Shown here: one piece after another, positions 34,890-44,523 of the stretch
Position numbering within the stretch: the stretch's first letter is position 1
Layout: each line of letters opens with the position of its first letter
NCBI GenBank assembly: GCA_026214975.1
Contig: JAOBSW010000571.1
Span: 273,070 to 337,069, forward strand
DNA from: Gentiana macrophylla
Lineage: Eukaryota; Streptophyta; Magnoliopsida; Gentianales; Gentianaceae
Reading direction: 5' to 3'
Length of the DNA stretch: 64,000 bases
Notes under the pieces: generated by a model
What the model was told of the DNA's origin: nothing
Seen by the model: the letters and a program-made list of their open reading frames with translations, nothing else
Databases searched by the model: none
Translations under genes and position numbers: made by a program

Positions 34890-35826
34890 ATCCTTGAATA
34901 TCGATAGAGTTCAGTTTCGCTTTTATGGTGGCGTAATTCCGGAATTTGTTGAGTGGAAATATTATGTTCGATGAATGTTTTATTCAATTTATTGTAGCTA
35001 CTGGTTATAGGTCTATGGTCCCGGGGTTGGCTCCTAACACGCGAGTGTTTTCTCATTTTATGGCACCTCGAGAATAAATTAAATAGTTGGTCTATTTAAT
35101 GAATATACAATATTATTTATTTGGTGAATAATATGTAAAATAGAAAAGACATTTTCTATTAAATAATGGCTTAAAAGTGGTGCCCCTTTATGTGATAAAT
35201 TAGGAAAAGAAATTTTTCTAGATTATGTCACATGTGTAATTAATTAATTATCTATTTGTTGGATAATTAATGTAAAATTAAGAGATTGCATTTTTGGGAA
35301 TTATCTCTTATTTTTTGTAGCAAAAATATCATTCCTTTTGGAAATAGGTAATTGTGGTGTGAAAATGATAACTCTCTTGACTAGTTATTTTACTATATAA
35401 AGAGAGTTCCTCCTAGCACAAAAAAAAAACAACACAATTTGCGCCACCAAGTAAATAAAAAGGAAGAAAAATTAGTTTCTTGCCTTAGTCATTTAGAGAA
35501 GAAAAACTTAGGGTTTTTCTTATGCAAATTCGAGGAGGTTCTACAGAGAGGATCAACTTCCACCAGTCGTCGCTAGGAGACACAATCCGGAAGATTGTGG
35601 CTTCTCCCTTTTGTCGAATTTCTCATCTCTTTCCGTTGAGTTAAATCTACTAACCTTCTTGTAGAATGTTAACTAATTATGTGAATTAAAATTGTGGTAA
35701 AATCGCATGCGAATTTAATTCGTAGCTTCCGTTGTGCTTGGTCGAGTGTCTCGATCGGTGCTGAGAATCAGATCTGATGATCCAATTATGGATCGGATCC
35801 GGATTCGGGTTTCTGTATATCCAGCA
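34890..35826 (+). repeat. 5'-truncated 3' LTR of the nested copia element
   Basis: Aligns with 33030-33958 of the 5' LTR. The first ~850 bp are missing. It ends with the intact family terminus TATATCCAGCA, followed by the TSD and the resumed Tat gag. Confidence 0.85.
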
Positions 35827-35831
35827 GTAAA

Positions 35832-36300
35832 TGCACCAGTAGCAGATCGGTTGGGCAAGAAAGGAGCTCTACAGAACAGAGAGTTCATCCCTTTGAATAG
35901 ATCTCGTGAGTAGGTCCTCGCGATTATGGAAATAAAAGGCATAGACAAGGTCCCACCACCCATGAGGGGGCCTATAGAAAAGAGAGACCCTAACAAAGTC
36001 TGCAAGTATCACCAGGACGTGGGTCATGATTCAAAACAGTGGAACTTCGACCCAGCAGTAATGGAAGGAAAGCTTGATTAGGTCGTAGATCGGTCTCAGC
36101 AGGCCGAACCACGAGGTCGGCGTGAATTCAAGTGTCGAAATAACTACCGCGATGGAGATAACCGAAATGAGTTTCAGAGAAGAAGGGACCACTCACTAGA
36201 TCCTGATGGTCAGATGGATAACCGCCATGTGAACACGACATCACGATCTCGGGGCGAACAAAGACAAGCAGAATCGAGACACGAGCAAGAGCATGTCTCA
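35832..36300 (+). pseudogene. Tat gag, C-terminal part
   Basis: The frame resumes with VADRLGKKGALQNREFIPLN, then MRGPIEKRDPNKVCKYHQDVG and HDSKQW. Tat gag normally has a C-x2-H-x4-GH...C knuckle in this place; here C, H and GH are present but the final Cys is replaced by Trp. A stop interrupts near 35912. An Arg-rich linker then leads to the protease. Confidence 0.7.
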
Positions 36301-36900
36301 TCGCCCCACTCATTCGAATAAAAGGCAAAGAATTTCAGGAGAAGTGATTTATGGTCCAAGGGATTCACTACCCTTGGTCATTAACAATGAAGGGCTAGTT
36401 ATAGAAGCGGTGATCAGCAAGAATCTGATAAGGCGAATATTTGTGGACACAGGCAGTGCCGTGAACGTCCTCTACTACAATGTGTTCAGAGCTATGAAAT
36501 TGAAAGATTCTGACCTAACCCCCGTGTCAGCTCCCCCTTCGGCTTTGCCGGACCACTGGTTCACCCGTTGGGTGTAATCAAACTCCTTACTACTTTTGGA
36601 GAAGGAACCAAGGGCAGGACCCTAATGGTGGACTATGTAGTGGTTAAAGCACCCTCAGCGTACAATGTGATTATGGGAAGACCAGCGCCCATCGATCTCC
36701 GAGCTATAATATCACTAGCTCATGTTAGTATGAAGTTCCCAACAAGAGAAGGCTCCATAGAAATTAAAGGCGAATTAGAAACAGCCAGGAGTTGTTACAC
36801 AATGACAGTAAGTGGGAAAATGATGATTCAGCAGGTGAGCATTGAAGAACTACTTCCTGAAGACGAAGAGAACTGGTCAACTAAAGATCAGACAAAGGTT
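36293..36900 (+). pseudogene. Tat aspartic protease region
   Basis: Two overlapping frames (36293-36577 and 36568 onward). The first contains the active-site motif RIFVDTGSAVNVLYY (Asp-Thr-Gly), preceded by the flap-side LPLVINNEGLVIEAVI. The second continues with ANVMGRP-like YNVIMGRPAPIDLRAIIS, typical of the protease-RT linker. The two need a frameshift to join. In the family this enzyme cleaves the Gag-Pol polyprotein. Confidence 0.85.
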
Positions 36901-37720
36901 GTTCGCCTATGGGACGAACAGGAGGACTCAACAGTTAGCGTGGGAGCATGGATTCCAGCCTCACACAAGGAATCTCTGATAAACCTCTTAAAAGAATTCA
37001 GAGATGTGTTCGCATGGAGAGCAGAGGATATGCCAGGATTATCTCCAGAGCTGGCAGTTCACAGGTTGAACATAGACCCAAACAGGAAGCATGTTCGTCA
37101 AAATAAAAGGCACTTTGCCTCTACGCGCATCTCAGCAATTAAGCAGGAGATGACAAAGTTGTTTCATGCTAAAATAATCAAAGAAGTTATATATCTTGAA
37201 TGGTTAGCTAACCCTGTACTAGTTAAGAAACTAGATGAGAGCTGGAGGATGTGCGTGGATTTCACAGATCTCAAAAAAGCATGTCCAAAGGATTGTTATG
37301 CCCTACCCAAGATTGATCGTCTAATGGACTCAACGGTGGGATTTGAAGTGTTTACGTTCTTAAATGTATACAAAGGTTATCATCAGATCTTAATGGATCC
37401 GTAAGATGCGTAAAACACCGCTTTATAATCGACTTTGGGACGCATCAAGAATCACTATGCCCTTTGGCCTGAAGAATGCTGGAGCAACCTATCAAAGGGC
37501 TGTAAATGCGATTTTTGCCGAGCAGGTCGGAAAATGTATGGAGTTGTACGTAGACGACCTCCTGATCAAAAGCAGGTTTCTTGATCAATATTTGAATGAT
37601 GTCAGAGAAGTGTTTTAGGTCCTGAGGAAAACTCAAATGAAACTTAACCCCAATAAATGCATGTTTGGGGTCAGATCGGGAAAATTCCTAGGATACATGA
37701 TAGCCATATAAGATTGATGC
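36901..37720 (+). pseudogene. Tat reverse transcriptase
   Basis: The frame 36568-37404 contains FRDVFAWRAEDMPGL and VHRLNIDP (RT N-terminus), then WRMCVDFTDLKKACPKD and YALPKIDRLMDST (RT block 2/3), and ends at a stop after YKGYHQILMDP. The next frame from 37406 has MPFGLKNAGATYQRAVN and the catalytic YVDD at 37547-37558. Further RT text continues in the same direction after a stop at 37617. One indel and at least two stops break the enzyme. Confidence 0.92.
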
Positions 37721-38180
37721 ACTGAAGACTATGTCACCACCGAAAAACATCAAAGAAGTACATCGTTTAACAGGACGGATAGCAGCTCTGAACAGGTGTC
37801 TATTCTGATCGGCACAGCGTGCCTTGCCATATTTCCAAGTTTTGAGGAGAGAAATTCCTTTTCAATGGGACGAAGAAAGTCAGAAGGCCTTTGAAGAACT
37901 GAAATCGTACCTGGCCGAACTGCCCACCTTAACGGCTCCTCAGGTAGGAGAACCTCTGCATGTTTACTTGGCAGAATGTGAAGAAGCGCTGAGCACAGTA
38001 CTGGTTAAAGAGCAAGACGGACAGCAGGTACCGGTTTTCTTTGTAAGCAAAGCACTCCATGGACCAGAGGTCAGATATTCAAATGCAAAGAAATTGGCAT
38101 TGGCATTAGTACACGCCTCCAGGAAGTTAAGACCTTACTTCCAAGCACATCTGATCACGGTGATCACCGATTAGCCGTTA
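37721..38180 (+). pseudogene. Tat RNase H (RT-associated)
   Basis: The frame 37824-38174 begins after the RT thumb and has PFQWDEESQKAFEELKSYL, a degenerate EALSTVLVKEQDGQQVPVFF, and VSKALHGPEVRYSNAKKLAL. This is the usual gypsy RT-RNase H join. In retroelements it degrades the RNA strand of the hybrid. It ends at an in-frame stop in VITD-stop-PL. Confidence 0.85.
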
Positions 38181-38735
38181 CGGCAATCTTAGGGCGACCA
38201 GAAACCTCAGGAAGGGTTGCAAAATGGGTCGCCGAACTGGCAGAGTATGATATTGATTTTTGTCCTCGAACTGCCATCAAAGCACAAGCCTTAGCGGATT
38301 TTCTAGCTGAAGGGATCGTTGTTCGCTTAGAAGACGATCAGCTGAAACCAGAAGAAAGCAAGTGGAAACTATATGTTGATGGGGAAGCAAGCAAAGAAGG
38401 AGCAGGGGCAGGTCTTCTGCTCGTCAGTCCAAAAGGGGAAGAGTTCCCCTACGCTTTAAGGTTTGTCTTTCAAGCCACTAACAACGAGGTTGGGTATGAA
38501 GCCCTAATTACAGGGCTCAAGTTGGCAAGCAAGCTCGGAGCAGATAGCCTGCAGGTGTACATCGACTCACAGCTCGTTGTCAACCACATCAATGGAGAAT
38601 ATGGGGAAAGAGGAGCCCATGAAGAAATACTTAACAGTGGCTCAAACTCTGCTAGAAAATTTTCAATAGGTCCAAGTTGACCGAATTCCCTGAGGAGAGA
38701 ACAGAAGAGCAGATGCCCTATCAAAGTTAGCGTCA
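38181..38735 (+). pseudogene. Second, archaeal-type RNase H (Tat hallmark)
   Basis: Readable as YVDGEASKEGAGAGLLLVSP (first catalytic Asp), ATNNEVGYEALITGLKLA (Glu) and LQVYIDSQLVVNHINGEYGE (Asp, at 38561 onward). This set matches the additional RNase H that Tat/Ogre/Retand elements carry between RT-RNase H and integrase. Frame breaks occur near 38665-38735. Confidence 0.85.
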
Positions 38736-38741
38736 AACTTT

Positions 38742-40051
38742 GTGTCAGAGAAAAAAGTGCCGGTCGAACTCCTCAAAGAAAGAAGTTATGATCAACAAAT
38801 CGTTCAGCCGATCAGGCAGGCCAGTACCTGGATGGACCCTATTGTGTCCTATCTTCGAGATAACATCTTAACCCAAGACAAAGTCCAGGCCAAGAAGATG
38901 AAACTCTTAGCGACCAGATATTCGTTGTTCGAGAGCGTCCTCTATCACAGGTCTTATATTGCACCATGGCTCAGGTGCGCAACAAGTGAAGAAGTGAACT
39001 ACCTTCTCAGAGAGTAAGGAATTTGTGGAAATCACCCTGGAGCTTGGACCTTAGCAAGGAAGTGCAGGCTGTTCGGCATTGGCCAACAATGTTGGAAGAA
39101 GCCAAAGAGTTAGTGGGGAAGTGCAAATCATACCAGGTGCACTATAATCTATCACATCAGCCATCTCAAGACATGGTTCCAGTAGTCTCCCCATGGCCCT
39201 TTGATCAGTGAGGGGTAGATCTAGTAGGACCACTTCCACAAGCTCCCGGCAATGTCCGATTTCTGATAGTAGCAGTGTTCTATTTCACCAAGTGGTCGAA
39301 GCTGAACCGCTGACTACCATAACAGGGAAGAAGATACAGAAATTTATGTGAAAGAATATAGTGTGCAGATATGGGATACCAAAGACTCTAATTTCAGACA
39401 ATGGAACCCAATTTGAAGATAAAATTGTCAGAGAATGGTGTGCCAACCTATACATAAATCAACATTTTACCTCTGTGGGTTACCCACAAGCTAATGGGTA
39501 GGTTGAACAGACCAACAGGCAGATCAAAATTAGGCTGAAGAAATGCCTAGAGGAGAAGAGAGAGAGTTGGACCGAGCATTTGCTCAACATTTTATAGGCT
39601 TACAGATCAACTACAAAACTCGGCCACAGGAGAAACTCCGTTCAGCTTAGCATATGGGTGTGAAGCGGTAATTCCGGCTGAGATCGGCCTACCATCACCA
39701 CGAGCAATGCTCTATACTGAAGATCAGCGGTTAACCAAGCTCCGGCACTCAAAGGATGACCTAGAAGAAGCTTGGAATATGGCCTTCATTAGGATGGCCA
39801 AGTACAAACAGCACATATCTCAGTATTATAACTCACGGGTTAAATGCTCATACTTTAAGGAGGGAGACCTAGTGCTCAGATAGAACGAAGTCAACCGGCA
39901 AGGACCTCAAGGAAAACTTGACCCGAACTGGGAAGGCCCGTACAAAGTGGTCAAGGTACATGGGAAAGGAGCATATCAGCTAGCTGATGCAAGTGGCAGG
40001 ACCATACCACGCAGCTGGAATGCTGCCAACCTAAGGAAGTTTTATGTCTAG
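38742..40051 (+). pseudogene. Tat integrase
   Basis: The frame 38742-39017 holds the region before the zinc finger (SYLRDNILTQDKVQAKKMKL). The core has GVDLVGPLPQAPGN near 39213 (first Asp) and SDNGTQF at 39394-39414 (second Asp), followed by SVGYPQANG and VEQTNRQIK. The C-terminal part near 39900-40049 reads PELGRPVQSG-like in one frame and ends LRKFYV-stop in another. Several stops and indels lie across the core. The Glu of DD35E sits in the VEQTN block. Confidence 0.88.
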
Positions 40052-40174
40052 GATAGGTTCCAGACTTTAATTATGCATTATTTACTTTTTAAAGTTTATG
40101 TTGCAATAAGATGTATTCAAACATCAGTTATTAAATAAAGGTTTATTTGGAACATGTGCATTGTTTATTTCATA

Positions 40175-40740
40175 TGATTGATCAAAGTTTGCTAAAGACA
40201 AACTCTACTAGTCTGCAGGACAGACCATACAAACTAAGCCGCAGGTCAAATTCAGAAAAAGTTTACAAAGGACAAACTCAATCAGTCTGCAGGATAGACC
40301 ATACGAACTAAGCCGCAGGTCGGACTCAGAAAAAGTTTGTTAAGGACAAACTCTACTAGTCTGTAGGACAGACCAAACGAACTGAGCCGCAGGTCGGACT
40401 CAGAAAAAGTTTGCTAAGGACAAACTCTACTAGTCTGCAGGACAGACCACATGAACTGAGCCGCGGGTCGGACTCAGAAAAAGTTTGCTAAGGACAAACA
40501 CTACTAGTCTGCAGGACAGACCACACGAACTGAGCCGCGGGTCGGACTCAGAAAATGTTTGCTATGGACAAACTCTACTAGTCTGCAGGACATACCACAT
40601 GAACTGAGCCGCAGGTCGGACTTAGAAAACTCTACTAGTCTGCAGGACAAACCATACGAACTGAGCCGCAGGTCGGACTCAGAAAAAGTTTGCAAAGGAC
40701 AAACTCTATGCGAACTAAGCTGCAGAGCAGGGTCAGAAAT
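40175..40740 (+). repeat. 74 bp tandem repeats downstream of integrase
   Basis: GTCTGCAGGACAGACCA-type starts lie at 40211, 40285, 40359, 40433, 40507 and 40581, exactly 74 bp apart, then 40638 after a 17 bp deletion. Each unit includes AGCCGCAGGTCGGACTCAG and AAAGTTTGCTAAGGACAAAC. Similar words thin out to about 40920. The minus frame at 40504-40920 is translation of this array. Confidence 0.93.
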
Positions 40741-41169
40741 AGGTAAAACCAACGTTAACTGCAACATAGACGACCAGAGCTGAAACAAGCTTAGAAACTT
40801 TGAAATAATCAAATTTTCTACGTCTGCAGGACAGACGATCAGAGCCGATGTACGCTCAAAACCGTGATACTTAGAAAGTTGAAATAATCCACTCTCCAAG
40901 TTTGCAGGACAGACGATCATAGTTTAAACTAAAGTACACCATGCAAAAAAGCAAAGCTTTTAAATGATGTACTTCAGGGGGTATAGAGCCCCAAGTTATG
41001 CTTAAAAAAGAAAAAAGAGCAAAGGCTAAAGCAAAGCCAAAGGAGAACAAAAAATAAAAGGCGAAAACCCGAAATAGTCATTACAGAACAAATGCCTAAA
41101 AGGCATATACTGTCAAAAAGTAGAAAAGTTAGAATTATTACAAAAAATTTCAACAGAATTATAAAAACC

Positions 41170-43255
41170 TAAACCTAAGAATTAGCAATTTGGATCCCGT
41201 TGAGAAGGTCGATCGTAAAGCGACTTGGAGGGTCGAGCCGATGATGTACTAGTTTTCGAATGGCAGTGCGGGCATACTTCTTGGGACAGATCTTCACCGC
41301 CCGAAACTCCTTAAGTCCGGCCTCATAAAGCTTATTGCCACTAGGCTTGCGGAGCCCCCATGTTGGAGATCCTCAATGACCAGCTGAGGGCACTGCTCTT
41401 TGGCCTGGTCTACACCCAGGGTGTATCCATGACTTAAGATGGAGCCAAGGAAAATCTTCAAGGCCCCTCTAAGTGAGCAGAGCTCTTGTATTCATGAATA
41501 ACCTGAGCGATCCGAGCAGGGTATCATGCTCAAGCCCTCATGATCGGGCATGAGTTTGGCTGGGCCTCCTCCCATGCAAGATCTTGGCATTCAGAAGACT
41601 GTGAATTTCAAAGATGCCGAAGGCGTGCATGATCTTCTCCAGATCAGCGATCTGCGCATCCTTAGATAAAGATTCATCTTTTTGCTTTTGGCGGCTGGCT
41701 GAGAGGTCAGCAATCCACTTTTCCAGAGAAGCCTTCTAGGAGGAGAAATTGGTAAGTCTGTGTAAGACCTCCGTCCTAGCCTTAACAACCTGACAAACAA
41801 CAAACATTGTCAGTACGATGCAAAGATAAAGAAAAAATATAAGAGAAAAGCAAGGAAAAGACATACAATGGTGGCCAGATCCTTGTCCGGCAGTTCTGAT
41901 AGAAATTCAGCTTAGGAGGAACAAGAAGCCCCCTCAGAGGCGTCTTGACCAGACCTGGTCCTTTTTCGCCCAGATCGGGAGCGCGGTTGGATCTACCCCC
42001 CAGGGTCTGAGCCATCAATGATGATCAGGCTATCATCCTATTGATCAGTGCACTGCACTACAGCAGTAGAGTCATCTTGCTAAAGACCCTCCTCAGTATG
42101 AGGATCCTCAAGATTAGCCAGGCCTGGCTCTAGTTCAACACCAGCCCTAGGAGCCTCTGGGTTCAATGCTTGTTCGTTGTGCTCAGGCATAACCTCCACC
42201 TCGAGCGCCTGATCAAAAACGTTAGCGAAATCTCCCAATGAAGAGGACAAAAGATAGTGTCAATACAAGCAAAGAAGAATGCAAAAACAACAAAAATATG
42301 CGAAGTTAAAGAAATATAAGTGCAGATAAACCCCTACAGCTGTTATACTCCTCTTGGGTAAGCCTCGAATAAGGCTCAGGTCCGGAATCGGCTAAGCGAG
42401 CTGCCTCGATCAGTTCGGGGGCCATTGTTTAAAATCCAGGAGAAGACCAGACCCGGCGATATCGTCGCCAACCTTCATTGACCGAGACCGGCGATATCGC
42501 TTCACCGCCACTCGTGATGACCGCCATGGCGGATAAAGAAGAAATGATTCTTCCATTCATGAATAGAGGTCTTCCCTCAGATAAAGATGAGGATGCTTCT
42601 ACGATGGTCAGTACGGCGTGGAAAGTAGTACCACCCGCTATAATTCCTAATTTTATGTTGGTAAAAGGTCCCAAAAGGTCTACCGTGAACTCAGATCCAT
42701 CAAGATACTAAAGATCGCGAAGCCCACAATCGCCTCTAACTCCATTGGGGGGGCGATCCTGGCGTATCCCGGTGGTAGTGCATCAGAACGGCCATAAAGG
42801 CCGGGCAGAACAGGACTCTAAGTCCACAAACAAATTGCTCCTTGTACATAGTATAATACCCCTCAGGGGGCTAATGAGCATACAAGTTTACACCCTAGGA
42901 AGCTGGGAAGAGTATTGGTACATATCAATGTTGTATTGGTTGCAGATTTGCAGGATATCATCATGTTTGGGTTTGGTTCTTACCCCAAAATAGCCTACAG
43001 CTGACCTAGCAGTCATATGGGCTCTTTGGCTCTGATTTAAGAAAGTAAATCCGAAAGAGTCACGGGGTCTAGAAGGTTTAGCAGGTTGTGGATCTACAAT
43101 GAATCGCTTCAAAATCATCATGAGCAAAGAAGCTCAAGTTAGGAGGCGTGGATATCTATTGGAGCCCTAGGTTGAAGAATTTCAACTTCAAACTCAGATT
43201 GGGACTCAAATTCCTTTCGCCGAATCGCTAGACGCAGACTCGCCCTCATTAACTG
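41170..43255 (-). pseudogene. Antisense extra ORF (aORF) relic of the first Tat element
   Basis: Minus-strand coding-like text runs from an ATG at about 43253 (start MRASLRLAIRRKEF) to about 41200. It appears in broken frames at 42888-43127 (SAVGYFGVRTKPKHDD), 42429-42674, 41782-42018 and 41591-41803. Some Tat/Retand elements carry an antisense ORF between INT and the 3' LTR, sometimes related to the putative gypsy-type transposon domain (PF04195). Position and strand match, and the second Tat element has a corresponding region where the domain is clearer. Stops and shifts make it non-functional. The protein's role in the family is unknown. Confidence 0.55.
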
Positions 43256-43613
43256 GGAAAAATAGAAGCAGAAAAGAAGAAGAACTCAGAAATTATAGAA
43301 GACAAAAGATGCTTACTTGAGAAACTGCAAAGTCTTGAGAGGAATGAACTCTTCGATTTAATAGCAAAGAATGAGAAGTGGGAAAGTCTGGTATGAAAAG
43401 ACAGGTTATAACCCCCATCCAGACATGTAAACAAAGTCAGTTATGGGGAAGAGGGAAAACGCCTCGTATCCTGCAAAAGTAATGATAGCCTATTTAATAG
43501 ACTGCCATCTGGCAGTTAAGCGATTCAAAACGTGAGATCGGATGAGTCCGGTCAAACCGCCAAAATAGTGCAGATCTGACCAACTAAAAGTATGATCAGA
43601 TCTGGGGGGCTTA

Positions 43614-44277
43614 TGATGATAGCCGACCCGAGCTACGCCACGTGTCGTCCTCTTAGGATGTGTAATAAATGATTAGCCCCTAGTGGTAAGGCATTAAGGG
43701 CCAGGAGCCCTAGGAACATAATTATGGGCAGGTCCCTTACCCCCAGGGGAGATTGGCAGAAACTCCACCTCTAGCCACCGCAGGTCGGGCAAGGCCTGGT
43801 GAAGAGGAGCTGCCCAGTTCGCCATATTAGGCATGAGGGCTGAACGCAGGACGCTCAGAACAACACGGCTGTTATTCCACGTATGGGATGACTGAGTATA
43901 CATGAGGAGAGAATCCTTAGTCATAAAGACTCTGATATTGACATTAAATATGTCCATAATTATCCCTAAATCATAGGGATTTAGGCATGTATATCCTTAG
44001 GGAAATAATATTTATTTTTATAATGCAATTCCTTGCAGGATAAGGAAAGGGATGAGACATCTTCTATATAAACAGCCCTAAGGAACTACGAAAGACTTGA
44101 TTCCAATTCAATTATTGGATACATAGGCAACTCAAGAGAAATAACTCGAGAGCTCAGTCTAAATATACAAAAAAACATGTCCCTCTCTACACACGAATTA
44201 GGGTTCTAGGAAATTTAGATATTTATCACAAAGATAATCGGCCCGGATTTATTAATAAACGATTTTCAGCATCGTCA
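43614..44277 (+). repeat. 3' LTR of the first Tat element
   Basis: 664 bp, starts TGATGATAGCC and ends CATCGTCA, followed by the TSD copy GCGCA. See the 5' LTR for the uneven divergence. Confidence 0.92.
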
Positions 44278-44282
44278 GCGCA

Positions 44283-44518
44283 CAACATAAGCCAAGGGTT
44301 GGGTATGAAGAATCGAAGATTCAGAACTTTGAAGAGTGAAGAGCGGTAACAGGTTTTCAGTCATGTTTAGGTTTAGGGTATTGAAATTATATTTATATAA
44401 TATACATATATTTAATTATATATTATATTTCGGTTCGGGTTATACCCGGTTTTTTCTATAAAACCGAAAATTGGACTGTTTGTCCGGTTCAGTTTTTATC
44501 CAATTGAAAAACTGCGGG
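44283..44518. other. Intergenic spacer between the Tat element and the solo LTR
   Basis: AT-rich, with CGGTTCGGGTTATACCCGG-type sequence near 44432. No gene. Confidence 0.5.
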
Positions 44519-44523
44519 TTTAT

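Larger units (their letters stand above)
32182..35826 (+). mobile_element. Internally deleted Ty1/copia element nested in Tat gag
   Basis: Starts TGTTGGAAG and ends TATATCCAGCA. The flanks are GTAAC (32177-32181) and GTAAA (35827-35831), a 5 bp TSD with one mismatch. Contents: 5' LTR, primer site at 33962, leader, gag relic, then directly a 3' LTR that lacks its first ~850 bp. One deletion therefore removed the rest of gag, all of pol and the start of the 3' LTR. It is the same family as 2027-8874 and is younger than the Tat element that it interrupts. Confidence 0.9.
30414..44277 (+). mobile_element. Tat-lineage Ty3/gypsy retrotransposon with nested copia and antisense ORF
   Basis: LTRs at 30414-31070 and 43614-44277; TSD GCGCA at 30409-30413 and 44278-44282. 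The primer site TGGCGCTAGAATGAGGG starts at 31073 and the polypurine tract is GGGGGGC just before 43614. The coding order is gag, PR, RT, RNase H, a second (archaeal-type) RNase H, INT; the dual RNase H is the hallmark of the Tat lineage. After INT come 74 bp tandem repeats and a minus-strand ORF relic. The element is 13.9 kb including a 3.6 kb copia insertion in gag; without it, about 10.2 kb. Frames are broken at many points, so it is not autonomous now. Confidence 0.93.

Noticed and set aside
40175..40740. CRISPR-like regular array
   Set aside because: The 74 bp unit repeats along its whole length with no unique spacers, and lies in a plant retrotransposon.
40504..40920. 138-residue repetitive minus-strand frame
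   Set aside because: Translation of the 74 bp tandem array; unit length not a multiple of three, so the protein has no stable repeat.
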